Shown in pieces: positions 25,387 to 34,119 of a DNA stretch of 64,000 nucleotides. The translations under genes were made by a program, and so were the position numbers. The notes beneath the pieces were generated by a model that had not been told where the DNA came from, made no database searches, and saw nothing but the letters and a program-made list of their open reading frames with translations. The stretch is from Vibrio neptunius. Lineage in GTDB: Bacteria; Pseudomonadota; Gammaproteobacteria; Enterobacterales; Vibrionaceae. The stretch lies in assembly GCF_000967495.1 (NCBI RefSeq), contig NZ_JXXU01000035.1:1-64000 (forward strand). Direction: 5' to 3'. The number at the start of each line of letters is the position of its first letter. Position 1 is the stretch's first letter.

Positions 25387-25846
25387 ATTTCCCTGCAACA
25401 ATTAACGTTTCATATTACCAACGTAAAACCAAAAAAAGACAAACTTTTGACAGTCCATGTATCCCTGCCTTTCCCAAGTTTTCTTTTATCCCTGCATCTT
25501 TCTTTTTAACAGATTAGTCAACTTTTGGGCAGACGAATCTAAATTGAATGTATATAAAACTTGGATGCTACCTATCATTTTGAGTTGATTGGGGAAATAT
25601 GCAAGTGAAGATTGAACATCTGCAAAAAGAAATGTTGCTAGAAGTGACATAAACCGTAATTTATGTGCACTTGATCATTCTTCCGAAACTAAATTAAGCA
25701 CATTTTTTAACCACTATGGTTTGGTTTTATGAACATTCAATAATGTGATGCTGTGCCCAATTGCATATATCAGGATAAATTTCGGATTGGGAAGATTTTG
25801 GTATAACATGCGAAGCCAGTACCACTTGAGATCACAGAATCGTACT
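25387..25846. other. Intergenic region upstream of the AraC-type regulator
   Basis: The region is AT-rich and contains divergent promoters. A 17-codon frame with a GGGGA ribosome-like site sits at 25599-25652, but it has no recognisable feature and I do not call it a gene. The AraC frame stays open upstream to 25745, and the start I chose is at 25847. Confidence 0.4.
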
Positions 25847-26662
25847 ATGAGTTCATTTAAGCTCCCCCCTATTATGGGCGATGATGCCAAACTTTTGTCA
25901 CCCAAGCCTGCTGAGCTGGTGACATTACCATCTTATATGGACTGTCATGACCATAGTTATACCCAGATCGTCATTGGCCTGAAAGGGCAAGCAGAATTTG
26001 AGGTTAGCGGTTTTGGTAACTTGGTCGGGCCTGGTCAGGGTTGCGTTGTGACGTCTGGCTCAGGTCATGCTTTTGGTGGCGTTGTGGGCCAGTCTGACAT
26101 TCTGGTATTGAATATGCCGGCTCCATCAGAGGGGGATCCTTTGATGCTACAAAAGCTAAATGAAATCAATCAGCGCGATACCTACTTTCAGCTTGATGTT
26201 CAAATCCAGAAACTGATACAGATGCTAGTCGCGGAAATGTACTCTAGCCCAGAAGACTTGCTTCTTAGTCGTGCGTGCAATGACACGGTGATTGCTCTTC
26301 TGCAGCGACATATGTCGACATTTGTCACCCCTTACAAAGCGTCTCGTTTCGATCTGGAGGCGATTGACCGCTATATAGAACAGCATTTGAGTCAGAAGAT
26401 ATCTGTTGCTCAATTGGCTGGTAGTGTGTTTCTTGGAGAGAGTCAGTTTCATAATTTATTTAAAGAACAAATGGGCATCACACCTCACCAATATGTGTTG
26501 GGTAAGCGCATTGACATGGCGAAATCCTTGATTGAAAAAGGCCACCTCTCATTGGGCCAGGTCGCTGAACTAACAGGCTTTTCTGGGCAAAGCACTTTCA
26601 CCCATACATTCTCTCGTCTGCAAGGTATGTCTCCCTCCAGCTACAAGAAACAATTTGGTTAA
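25847..26662 (+). CDS. AraC family regulator of proline utilisation (PutR-like)
   Basis: This protein of about 271 residues has an N-terminal cupin-like ligand domain (HDHSYTQIVIGLKGQAEFEV, PGQGCVVTSGSGHAFGG). Two C-terminal AraC HTH motifs follow, at about 170-270 (ISVAQLAGSVFLGESQFHNLFKEQMGITPHQYVLGKRI and GQVAELTGFSGQSTFTHTFSRLQGMSPSSYKKQF). It sits directly upstream of putA on the same strand. In V. vulnificus an activator named PutR works with CRP on putAP (from memory), and this gene is the likely counterpart. The start is uncertain: the ATGs at 25808 and 25745 are also in frame, and none has a strong ribosome site. Confidence 0.82.
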   Translation: MSSFKLPPIMGDDAKLLSPKPAELVTLPSYMDCHDHSYTQIVIGLKGQAEFEVSGFGNLVGPGQGCVVTSGSGHAFGGVVGQSDILVLNMPAPSEGDPLMLQKLNEINQRDTYFQLDVQIQKLIQMLVAEMYSSPEDLLLSRACNDTVIALLQRHMSTFVTPYKASRFDLEAIDRYIEQHLSQKISVAQLAGSVFLGESQFHNLFKEQMGITPHQYVLGKRIDMAKSLIEKGHLSLGQVAELTGFSGQSTFTHTFSRLQGMSPSSYKKQFG

Positions 26663-26701
26663 ATAAGAAAAGAATAACCATATATTATTTTGCTCATATG
26701 C

Positions 26702-26767
26702 ATGTGACTCTGTTTTTGTTTTGTTAATAATCAGAGTTTTTAGCAAAAAACTCGGAGTTTTTGACAA
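26702..26767 (+). promoter_or_regulatory. Direct-repeat operator upstream of putA
   Basis: TCAGAGTTTTTAGCAA (26731-26746) and TCGGAGTTTTTGACAA (26752-26767) are 13-of-16 matching direct repeats spaced 21 bases, two helical turns apart, as expected of AraC-type half-sites. A TGTGACTCTGTTTTTG element at about 26704 just upstream keeps one good CRP half-site. The putA start is 26851. Assignment to PutR and CRP is inference. Confidence 0.55.
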
Positions 26768-26850
26768 GTAATCCGGTCGCGCTCAAAATACACTGCAAGC
26801 CATTGTAAGAACCCTGATGAATTTATCAGGTTTGAGATTGAGGAAAACGC

Positions 26851-29800
26851 ATGTTTACAGCAACTGATGTGTTGAATGCCGAGTTTGTCGAGCAGCCGCT
26901 TGATAAGTTATGGTCATTGATCTCGCCACTTTACATGGTGGACGAATCCCAATGGCTTGAACAACTGTTGCCTCTGGCAATCCCTACTGATGCTGAAAAA
27001 GCACAAATTAGCGACAAGACCACCCAGCTTATCGAATCGATTCGTGCTGATAAGAAATCAATCCAGATGATTGACGCCTTGCTACTCGAATACAGCCTAG
27101 ATACTCAAGAAGGCATTTTGTTGATGTGTCTTGCCGAAGCTTTGATGCGTATCCCTGACTCTGCGACGGCTGATGCGCTGATCCGAGATAAGCTGAGTGT
27201 TGCCGACTGGAAATCTCACCTAAAGAATTCAGATTCTGTATTTGTTAATGCGTCGACATGGGGTTTGATGCTGACGGGTAAAGTGGTTGGTTTGTCAGAA
27301 GCTGAGTCACAAAGCCCTGTTTCTGCGGTTAACCGTCTGGTTAACAAAATGTCAGAGCCTGTTATCCGTAAAGCGATGCATCAGGCGATGAAAGTGATGG
27401 GTCACCAGTTCGTTCTAGGACGCAGTATTGCCGAAGCGCAGAAAAACGGTCGCACCATGCGTGATAAAGGCTTTACCTATTCCTATGATATGTTGGGTGA
27501 AGCTGCACTGACGACAGCAGATGCTAATAAATACTTCAAAGATTACCTGATGGCGATTGAAGCCGTTGGCCGCGACAAATATGGCTTAGACACTAGCCCT
27601 GCGCCTTCAGTATCTATCAAGTTGTCAGCCCTGCACCCACGCTACGAAGTGGCCAACGAAGAACGTGTTCTGACGGAATTAGCGGATACTTTGATGCAAC
27701 TTCTTCGCCGAGCTGTTGAGCTCGATGTTGCTATCACAATCGACGCGGAAGAAGCCGACCGTCTTGAACTATCGCTGAAGTTATTCGAGAAAGTATATCG
27801 CAGCGACCTAGTGAAAGGTTGGGGCAAGTTTGGTTTGGTGATTCAGGCCTATTCAAAGCGTGCACTGCCTGTATTGGTTTGGATTAACGGCTTGGCAAAA
27901 GAGCAGGGGGATTTGATCCCTCTGCGTCTAGTGAAAGGCGCGTACTGGGATAGTGAGATCAAATGGTCTCAACAGGCTGGTTACGATAATTATCCCGTTT
28001 ACACTCGCAAAGAGGCGACGGATGTTGCTTACTTAGCGTGTGCGCGATTCCTACTTTCTGAGAATGTGCGTGGCAACATCTTCCCTCAATTTGCGAGCCA
28101 CAACGCTCAGACGGTGACGTCTATTGCAGTCATGGCTCAGCACAAAGATTACGAATTCCAGCGCTTGCATGGTATGGGTGATTCCCTGTACAACCACGCG
28201 ATGGAAGCGTATCAGCAATCTGTGCGTATCTACGCGCCAGTCGGCAGCCACAAAGATCTGTTGCCATATTTGGTTCGTCGCCTTCTTGAAAACGGTGCAA
28301 ACAGTTCGTTTGTCCACCGCTTAGTCGACGCTCGTTGCCCGGTAGAAACGCTGACTCAGCACCCTGTCGATATGCTAAAAGCGTTCGATACCTTGAACAA
28401 CACTAAGATACCACTGCCTCCGCAGGTCTTCCCTGAGCGCCAAAACTCTTATGGTGTGAACTTGGATATTGAATCAGAAGCCAAACCATTTGAGCAGTCT
28501 GTCGAAAGCTTCTTGAAGAATCAGTGGCGGGCAGGTCCGATGATCAATGGTCAGGATTATGCCGAAAGCATGATCAAGGAAAACATCAATATTGAAGAGG
28601 TAACAGCGCCTTATGACCGCCGCATTGAGGTGGGTCAGGTTGCCTTCGCAACTCTTGATCATGTTTCCGCTGCTATTGATGGTGCGCAGCAGGCGTTTTC
28701 CGAATGGCAGACCAGTGATAAAGCGCAAAGGGCGGCTATGCTGGACAAACTGGCAGAGCTACTGGAAGCCAGCCTTGCTGAACTTGTGGCTCTGTGCCAT
28801 CAGGAAGCGGGTAAAACAATCCATGATAGCATTGATGAAGTTCGTGAAGCTGTCGACTTTTGTCGCTACTACGCTAAGCAGGTCGACGCTTTGGGTGAAA
28901 TCCGCCTAGACGGTTTTGATGGACAGGCACGTACAATATCTCGTCAAGGACGCGGCGTGTTTGTGTGTATCAGCCCTTGGAACTTCCCACTGGCGATTTT
29001 CCTCGGTCAAATTACAGCCGCTCTCGTCGCAGGCAACACTGTGGTCGCGAAGCCGGCAGAGCAAACCAGTTTGATCGCTGCACGTGCCGTCGAGTTGATG
29101 AATGAAGCGGGCTTCCCTGCTGGCACGATTCAATTGCTACCAGGTCGTGGTGCTGAAATTGGTTCAGCCTTGACCTCTCATCCTGCTATTGCTGGTGTCG
29201 CCTTTACCGGTTCAACGGCAACAGCGCAACGAATTAATCAAACCTTAGCGTCTCGTGATGCGGCGCCTGTCCCTTTCATCGCTGAAACGGGCGGCCAAAA
29301 TGCAATGATTGTTGATAGTACTGCACTTCCTGAGCAGGTTGTACGTGATGTTATTCGTTCAGCGTTTGCCTCCGCAGGCCAGCGTTGTAGTGCTCTACGC
29401 GTACTGTATGTGCAAGAAGACATTGCCGACCGCATCGTTGCACTAATTCAGGGTGCCATGCAAGAACTGAGCGTAGGCTTTCCTTATCTGCATTCCACGG
29501 ATGTGGGACCGGTTATCGATACGACAGCAAAAACTAAATTAGTTAAGCATATTGAGCGTATGACGGCGACGGAAAAGAAAGTGGCTGAGTTGACTTTGGG
29601 TGAAGAACATCAACATGGTGATTTCGTGGCACCAAGTGCTTTTGAAATTCGCGATATTGCCTGTCTTGAAGAAGAGCAGTTTGGTCCAATTTTGCATATT
29701 GTCCGCTTTAAAGCGAACGAACTTCATCAAATTGTTGAGCGTATTAACAGCACTGGTTTTGGTTTGACTATGGGTATTCATAGCCGCAATGAAACCACTT

Positions 29801-29970
29801 ATCGCTGGATTGAAAAACATGCACGTGTGGGTAACTGCTACATCAATCGTGACCAGGTGGGGGCTGTTGTTGGCGTGCAACCATTCGGTGGTCAGGGCCT
29901 TTCAGGTACGGGGCCTAAAGCTGGCGGCCCGCACTACCTATTCCGCTTTACGCAAACGTCGTTTTCTTAA
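26851..29970 (+). CDS. putA: Bifunctional proline dehydrogenase / P5C dehydrogenase
   Basis: This 1039-residue PutA oxidises proline to P5C with FAD and then P5C to glutamate with NAD. It has an alpha-helical N-terminal region and the PRODH barrel (about 180-480: SVSIKLSALHPRYE, TIDAEEADRLELSL, RLVKGAYWDSEIK, RVRIYAPVG-like). A P5C dehydrogenase domain follows from about 570 (CISPWNFPLAIF, FIAETGGQNAMI, SAGQRCSALRVLY with the catalytic Cys, GQGLSGTGPKAGGPHYL). There is no N-terminal ribbon-helix-helix DNA-binding region, unlike E. coli PutA, consistent with separate AraC control. It ends just after the ALDH core; the C-terminal extension seen in long PutAs is in the next gene. Confidence 0.97.
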   Translation: MFTATDVLNAEFVEQPLDKLWSLISPLYMVDESQWLEQLLPLAIPTDAEKAQISDKTTQLIESIRADKKSIQMIDALLLEYSLDTQEGILLMCLAEALMRIPDSATADALIRDKLSVADWKSHLKNSDSVFVNASTWGLMLTGKVVGLSEAESQSPVSAVNRLVNKMSEPVIRKAMHQAMKVMGHQFVLGRSIAEAQKNGRTMRDKGFTYSYDMLGEAALTTADANKYFKDYLMAIEAVGRDKYGLDTSPAPSVSIKLSALHPRYEVANEERVLTELADTLMQLLRRAVELDVAITIDAEEADRLELSLKLFEKVYRSDLVKGWGKFGLVIQAYSKRALPVLVWINGLAKEQGDLIPLRLVKGAYWDSEIKWSQQAGYDNYPVYTRKEATDVAYLACARFLLSENVRGNIFPQFASHNAQTVTSIAVMAQHKDYEFQRLHGMGDSLYNHAMEAYQQSVRIYAPVGSHKDLLPYLVRRLLENGANSSFVHRLVDARCPVETLTQHPVDMLKAFDTLNNTKIPLPPQVFPERQNSYGVNLDIESEAKPFEQSVESFLKNQWRAGPMINGQDYAESMIKENINIEEVTAPYDRRIEVGQVAFATLDHVSAAIDGAQQAFSEWQTSDKAQRAAMLDKLAELLEASLAELVALCHQEAGKTIHDSIDEVREAVDFCRYYAKQVDALGEIRLDGFDGQARTISRQGRGVFVCISPWNFPLAIFLGQITAALVAGNTVVAKPAEQTSLIAARAVELMNEAGFPAGTIQLLPGRGAEIGSALTSHPAIAGVAFTGSTATAQRINQTLASRDAAPVPFIAETGGQNAMIVDSTALPEQVVRDVIRSAFASAGQRCSALRVLYVQEDIADRIVALIQGAMQELSVGFPYLHSTDVGPVIDTTAKTKLVKHIERMTATEKKVAELTLGEEHQHGDFVAPSAFEIRDIACLEEEQFGPILHIVRFKANELHQIVERINSTGFGLTMGIHSRNETTYRWIEKHARVGNCYINRDQVGAVVGVQPFGGQGLSGTGPKAGGPHYLFRFTQTSFS

Positions 29971-29992
29971 TCTGTAGGCAAGGAGAAAGATT

Positions 29993-30691
29993 ATGGTTCA
30001 TCAAGTAACTCGTTTTTCTGATGCTTTTTCAGCGTGGGAAAACTGGAATCTAACTAACTTTGATTCGAAAAGTGGGTGTTTACTTGCTTTCAAGCAGGCT
30101 CTGCATTCTAGACAGCCGAACTTAGCGTCTGTAATGGGATACCATATTGAACACGCCTCAGCATTGTTTGCTGAAACGCATCAACTGGTAGGCCCTACTG
30201 GGGAAACAAACGAACTGTATACTGCAGGTCGAGGTGTAGCACTGATCATTCAAGATGAGTCGTTACAGTCAGCACAACAAGCAACGATTGCACAGGTGAC
30301 TGCTGCATTGATTGCGGGTAACAGTGTCATCTTATGTAGTGATGACACGCAACTTACTCAAAATTTGGAAGCTGCCTATACGCAGTCTTCTTTACCTATG
30401 AACCTATTACAATTTGCTTCTCTTGATGCTTATCATCAATTGTTGGAGTCAGATGTACGTAGTGTCGGCTATATAGGGAATCAAGAGGTTGAGCAAACAA
30501 TCAACCGTCAATTAGCGAAACGTTCAGGTGCAATTGTTGGCCTAGTTTCTGAAACGGATGTGACAGCGATTCCGGTCGCACACGATCCATACCTATCGCT
30601 TCGCTTTATCACAGAGCGGACGAGAACAATAAATATAACAGCAGTGGGTGGTAACGCGACCTTGCTCGAGCTTGGGAGTGAAGCCCACTAA
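29993..30691 (+). CDS. Detached PutA C-terminal ALDH-superfamily-like domain
   Basis: This 232-residue protein resembles an ALDH Rossmann segment without catalytic residues. GRGVALIIQDESLQSAQQ with ATIAQVTAALIAGNSVIL aligns with GRGVFVCISPWNFPLAIF and GQITAALVAGNTVVAKP in PutA. Its last residues, ITERTRTINITAVGGNATLLEL, fit the conserved end of long PutA proteins, whose C-terminal ALDH-like domain helps close the substrate tunnel and dimerise. No catalytic Cys motif is present. It follows putA by 22 bases with its own AAGGAGAAAG site, and putP comes next. I infer a split-off structural domain that may assemble with PutA. Confidence 0.8.
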   Translation: MVHQVTRFSDAFSAWENWNLTNFDSKSGCLLAFKQALHSRQPNLASVMGYHIEHASALFAETHQLVGPTGETNELYTAGRGVALIIQDESLQSAQQATIAQVTAALIAGNSVILCSDDTQLTQNLEAAYTQSSLPMNLLQFASLDAYHQLLESDVRSVGYIGNQEVEQTINRQLAKRSGAIVGLVSETDVTAIPVAHDPYLSLRFITERTRTINITAVGGNATLLELGSEAH

Positions 30692-30705
30692 TCCTTTCTC
30701 AGAGA

Positions 30706-30730
30706 GCCCTCACTCAGTGTAAGTGAGGGC
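30706..30730 (+). other. Intercistronic hairpin before putP
   Basis: GCCCTCACT-CAGTGTA-AGTGAGGGC forms a strong stem between the PutA-like domain gene and putP, with no T-run after it. It could tune distal expression or mRNA stability rather than fully terminate. Confidence 0.5.
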
Positions 30731-30767
30731 GTTCATGGAAGGCGATCTTTTATAAGAGGACAAACAC

Positions 30768-32255
30768 ATGGAAAATAGCTTTGCTATTACGACCACGTTT
30801 ATTGCGTATCTAATTCTGATGCTGGCAATAGGCGTTATTGCATACCAACGAACGAAAAACTCCACCGATTACTTCTTGGGTGGGCGTTCATTGGGCCCTT
30901 GGCCTGCGGCGCTATCAGCAGGTGCATCTGATATGAGTGGTTGGTTGCTACTTGGCTTGCCTGGCTATGCGTATGCATCGGGTATTGAGGCTTTCTGGCT
31001 AGCTGGTGGTTTGCTAGTGGGTACTTGGCTAAACTGGCTAATCAGTGCCAAACGTCTACGTACGTATAGTATTACGACAGACGCTTTGACCTTACCCGAA
31101 TTCTTTTCACGCCGTTTTAACGATAATTCGAAACTGATTCAGGTTATCTCTGCTTTCTTTATCCTTTTATTCTTCCTTTTCTACACCAGCTCCGGTCTGG
31201 TAGCGGGCGGAAAACTGTTTGAAACAGTATTCGGACTGGATTACACCACAGCAGTTATTATCGGTACCGTTTGTGTGGTTTCTTACACATTGTTTGGTGG
31301 CTTCTTAGCAGTATCTTGGACTGACCTTGTCCAAGGCCTTTTGATGGCCGCAGCTCTGATGATTGTACCTATTGCTGCTATGGAAGGTGGTGTTGGACAA
31401 CTCAGTGCTGACCTAACCAACATCAATCCTCAGCTTCTGACATTGTGGAATGATACTAAAGGTGAGCCGTTGTCAGCGATTGCGATCATCTCTTTGGTTG
31501 CGTGGGGCCTAGGTTACTTTGGTCAGCCACACATTCTGGCGCGTTTCAAAGCAGCGCGTAGTAACAAAGATTTGACTACCGCTCGCCGCATTGCCGTGGT
31601 TTGGACTGCATTGTCGATGGTTGGTGCAATGCTGGTTGGTTTGGTTGGTCTGATTTACGTGACCAACTCTGGTGTATCCATTGATGATGGAGAGAAGATC
31701 TTCATGCTATTGGTGAACTCGATCTTCCATCCAGTGGTTGCTGGTGTGCTTCTAGCGGCGATCTTAGCTGCAATCATGAGTACAGCGGACTCTCAACTGT
31801 TGGTTTCTTCTTCAGCATTGGCAGAAGACTTCTACAAGCAGCTTGTGAAAAAAGACGCGACATCTGAAGAGATTGTCATGGTTGGCCGTATTGCAGTCGT
31901 GGTGATTTCTATTGTTGCGCTAATCCTTGCCATGACGCCAGACAGTTCCGTACTTGGTCTGGTTTCTTACGCTTGGGCAGGCTTTGGTGCGGCATTCGGT
32001 CCGGCACTGATTCTTAGCTTGTATTGGTCTCGTATGAACCGTAACGGCGCGCTTGCTGGTATCGTGATTGGCGGTGTAACTATCGTTGTATGGAAGCAGC
32101 TAACCGGCGGTTGGTTCGATGTTTACGAAATCGTTCCGGGAATCATCTTCTCTTCTATCGCCATTGTGGGCGTGAGCCTAATGACAGGTGAACCAGAAGA
32201 ATCTGTGAAAGCACAGCATGCGAAGTTTGAAAAACAGCTTACTGAGCTAGAATAA
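30768..32255 (+). CDS. putP: Sodium/proline symporter
   Basis: This 495-residue solute:sodium symporter has about 13 membrane helices. The N-terminal SSS signature TDYFLGGRSLGPWPAALSAGASDMSGWLL is followed by GFLAVSWTDLVQG and ILAAIMSTADSQLLVSSSALAEDF in the central Na+ site region. It imports proline using the sodium gradient, feeding PutA. AGAGGACAAACAC precedes the ATG. It is the last gene of the putA cluster, and a strong terminator follows. Length and motifs equal E. coli PutP. Confidence 0.96.
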   Translation: MENSFAITTTFIAYLILMLAIGVIAYQRTKNSTDYFLGGRSLGPWPAALSAGASDMSGWLLLGLPGYAYASGIEAFWLAGGLLVGTWLNWLISAKRLRTYSITTDALTLPEFFSRRFNDNSKLIQVISAFFILLFFLFYTSSGLVAGGKLFETVFGLDYTTAVIIGTVCVVSYTLFGGFLAVSWTDLVQGLLMAAALMIVPIAAMEGGVGQLSADLTNINPQLLTLWNDTKGEPLSAIAIISLVAWGLGYFGQPHILARFKAARSNKDLTTARRIAVVWTALSMVGAMLVGLVGLIYVTNSGVSIDDGEKIFMLLVNSIFHPVVAGVLLAAILAAIMSTADSQLLVSSSALAEDFYKQLVKKDATSEEIVMVGRIAVVVISIVALILAMTPDSSVLGLVSYAWAGFGAAFGPALILSLYWSRMNRNGALAGIVIGGVTIVVWKQLTGGWFDVYEIVPGIIFSSIAIVGVSLMTGEPEESVKAQHAKFEKQLTELE

Positions 32256-32277
32256 ACGGTAAATTGACGAAACATAA

Positions 32278-32301
32278 AGCCCCGATATTCGGGGCTTTTT
32301 T
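32278..32301 (+). terminator. Terminator of the put operon
   Basis: AGCCCCGA-TAT-TCGGGGCT is followed by TTTTT directly after putP. Confidence 0.88.
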
Positions 32302-32422
32302 AATGAGATTGATTAATAATTGAACTTGGTTCACAAATTGAAAATGAAAATTTGAGCAATTGGAACTAAGGCCTTACTAATATGTCGACTATCAATAATG
32401 CCTTCAATCACGGAGATAGAAA

Positions 32423-32653
32423 ATGCCTCAGGTATATTGCCATTGCTGCGAGAAAGTGACTGACCACAAAGTGGTTATGAAGCGATGCCAAGCAGAGCAT
32501 AACTCGGTGAAAAAGAGTTTGGCGTGCTTCTTTGCCACCCTCTTTCAGGGCGCACACTATGTAAAAATGGAAAAACAGACGTTTTGTCGAGTGTGCAACA
32601 CTCAGGCAGACTTAGTCGAAGAGGGTGAGCTCTCGAACGTTGAAGCCGCTTAA
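32423..32653 (+). CDS. Small zinc-ribbon-like protein
   Basis: This 76-residue protein has two Cys pairs: YCHCCEKVTDH near the start and FCRVCNT near residue 55. They are separated by a hydrophobic patch (SLACFFATLFQGAHYVKME). The pattern suggests a single zinc ribbon or treble-clef fold. AGATAGAAA precedes the ATG. No family is recognised. It lies alone between putP and an Lrp regulator on the same strand, and the coding call rests on the cysteine pattern and spacing. Confidence 0.65.
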   Translation: MPQVYCHCCEKVTDHKVVMKRCQAEHNSVKKSLACFFATLFQGAHYVKMEKQTFCRVCNTQADLVEEGELSNVEAA

Positions 32654-32763
32654 GTTTCCATTATTGTCGATAAAAATGCGTCTAAGTCGGCTGCTTTGTT
32701 AGGTTTCATTGCCTTGTTTCGATTATGATAAGCATAAAGAAACACATCGAATCAGGGCGTTAA

Positions 32764-33240
32764 ATGGACTTAGATAGAATTGACCGTGAAATCCTTCGCA
32801 CCCTAAATCTTAAAGGGCGCCTTCCTGTTGTCGAACTGGCTAAACAGGTGAACCTGACCACTTCTCCGTGTTCTGATCGCGTTAAACGACTGGAAAAAGA
32901 GGGTTATATCAAAGGTTATCACGCTGAACTGAATCCAGAAAAACTTGGCTTGGATGTGCAAGTTTTCATTCATATCCGTCTTGATCAGACCAGCTTTTCG
33001 ATTTTTGAAAAGTTTGCCAAAGCCGTCGAAGATATGCCGGAGATCGAAGAGTGTTATTCGTTATCTGGTGACTTTGATACCATGATAAAAGTACGAGTCA
33101 AAGATATGAAGGCGTACCAGTATTTTATGTCAACCAAACTGGGCACTTTACCCGGGGTTATCCAGACGCGAAGCGAAGTGGTCATCGAAGAGCATAAAAC
33201 CAGTTTTGGTGTGAATGCGGATTTGATCGCGACACTCTAG
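32764..33240 (+). CDS. Lrp/AsnC family transcriptional regulator
   Basis: This 158-residue protein has an N-terminal HTH (LDRIDREILRTLNLKGRLPVVELAKQVNLTTSPCSDRVKRLEKEGYIKGYHAEL) and a C-terminal RAM ligand domain (VFIHIRLDQ, ECYSLSGDFDTMIKVRVKDM). Lrp-like proteins sense amino acids and often act locally. A PutR/BkdR-like role in amino-acid catabolism is possible given the putA locus upstream, but they are separated by a terminator and a gene. No operator was identified. A strong terminator follows. Confidence 0.92.
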   Translation: MDLDRIDREILRTLNLKGRLPVVELAKQVNLTTSPCSDRVKRLEKEGYIKGYHAELNPEKLGLDVQVFIHIRLDQTSFSIFEKFAKAVEDMPEIEECYSLSGDFDTMIKVRVKDMKAYQYFMSTKLGTLPGVIQTRSEVVIEEHKTSFGVNADLIATL

Positions 33241-33242
33241 AT

Positions 33243-33276
33243 AATAAAACGGGAAGCGCCAGCTTCCCGTTTTATT
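33243..33276. terminator. Bidirectional terminator
   Basis: AATAAAACGGGAAGC and its complement flank a short loop, with A- and T-rich ends. It serves the Lrp gene and the convergent DUF445 gene. Confidence 0.88.
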
Positions 33277-33293
33277 ATCTTTTATCGGGCTAT

Positions 33294-33995
33294 CTAAGCG
33301 ATGAATGATGATGCGACCCCAATCAGGCCACCAAAAACACCGCCCCAAACGACCAACCAGCCTAGGTGCTCTTTAATCATTTTCTGAACGATCTCTTTGA
33401 CCAGTTTTGGTGTTAATTCACTGAGGCGCTGATCAATGATGTTTTCAATGTTCGCTTGAATTTCTTCCATCATAGCTGGTGATTCAAGTTGGCTTTTTAG
33501 TGCTTCTTTAACCACGTTACTCTGACTGATTTCAACAACGGCTTTCTGCATCTTCTCAACAAAAGGCTCTTTTAATGGTTGAAGGGCTTCTGCACCACCA
33601 AACATGGCCAGCATGCTGCCAAACGAAGAATTAGCAATCACATTCACAAGCGAATCAAACGTTGGATTGAAATCGACTTTTTCAAGTACGGGTTCAAGGT
33701 TTAGTGACTTTCCTGACATTTCTTTGTTTAGGAATCGATCGATGTTTTTCTCAGTGAAGAACTGCTCCATCATTAGGGTTTTGATGGCAATCTTAAACTC
33801 TTCAAATCGGGCTGGAATGACCCCTGAGCCGTAAAGTCCAGGAACTTTCTCAAACAGCATATGAATTGCCAGCCAATTGGTAATAGCGCCAGAAAAAGCG
33901 AACAGGCCAGCGTAGTACGCGATTTGGTTGTCGGTTTGATAACCGCCAGCCAGCAATGCCAGTGCCAGTAAATTGGTCAGTAAACTTTTATTCAT
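33294..33995 (-). CDS. DUF445 family membrane protein
   Basis: This 233-residue protein has an N-terminal membrane hairpin (about 5-50: LLALALLAGGYQ and YYAGLFAFSGAITNWLAIHMLFEKVP), a long helical soluble body and a C-terminal membrane segment (WLVVWGGVFGGLIGVASSFIA). The sequence GAITNWLAIHMLFE-x-VPG-x-YGSGVIPARFEEFK is the DUF445/YheB core. The function of the family is unknown. It is a single gene with its own start signal. Confidence 0.88.
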   Translation of the reverse strand: MNKSLLTNLLALALLAGGYQTDNQIAYYAGLFAFSGAITNWLAIHMLFEKVPGLYGSGVIPARFEEFKIAIKTLMMEQFFTEKNIDRFLNKEMSGKSLNLEPVLEKVDFNPTFDSLVNVIANSSFGSMLAMFGGAEALQPLKEPFVEKMQKAVVEISQSNVVKEALKSQLESPAMMEEIQANIENIIDQRLSELTPKLVKEIVQKMIKEHLGWLVVWGGVFGGLIGVASSFIA

Positions 33996-34070
33996 TGATT
34001 GTATGGGAAACTATTGATTGTGAATGGCGCGATTATATCTCAATTGCCACGGCAGAATGAACATAGAAAA

Positions 34071-34096
34071 CAAAAAAGCAGAGACCAGCCTCTGCT
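34071..34096 (-). terminator. Terminator of the ABC exporter gene
   Basis: AGCAGAG-GCTGGT-CTCTGCT is followed by TTTTTTG on the minus strand, after the stop at 34120. Confidence 0.82.
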
Positions 34097-34119
34097 TTCA
34101 TGCTTTACAATAGCCTAGA

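Noticed and set aside
25599..25652. 17-codon frame with a GGGGA ribosome-like site upstream of the AraC gene
   Set aside because: Too short, with no conserved motif or codon signal to support a leader peptide.
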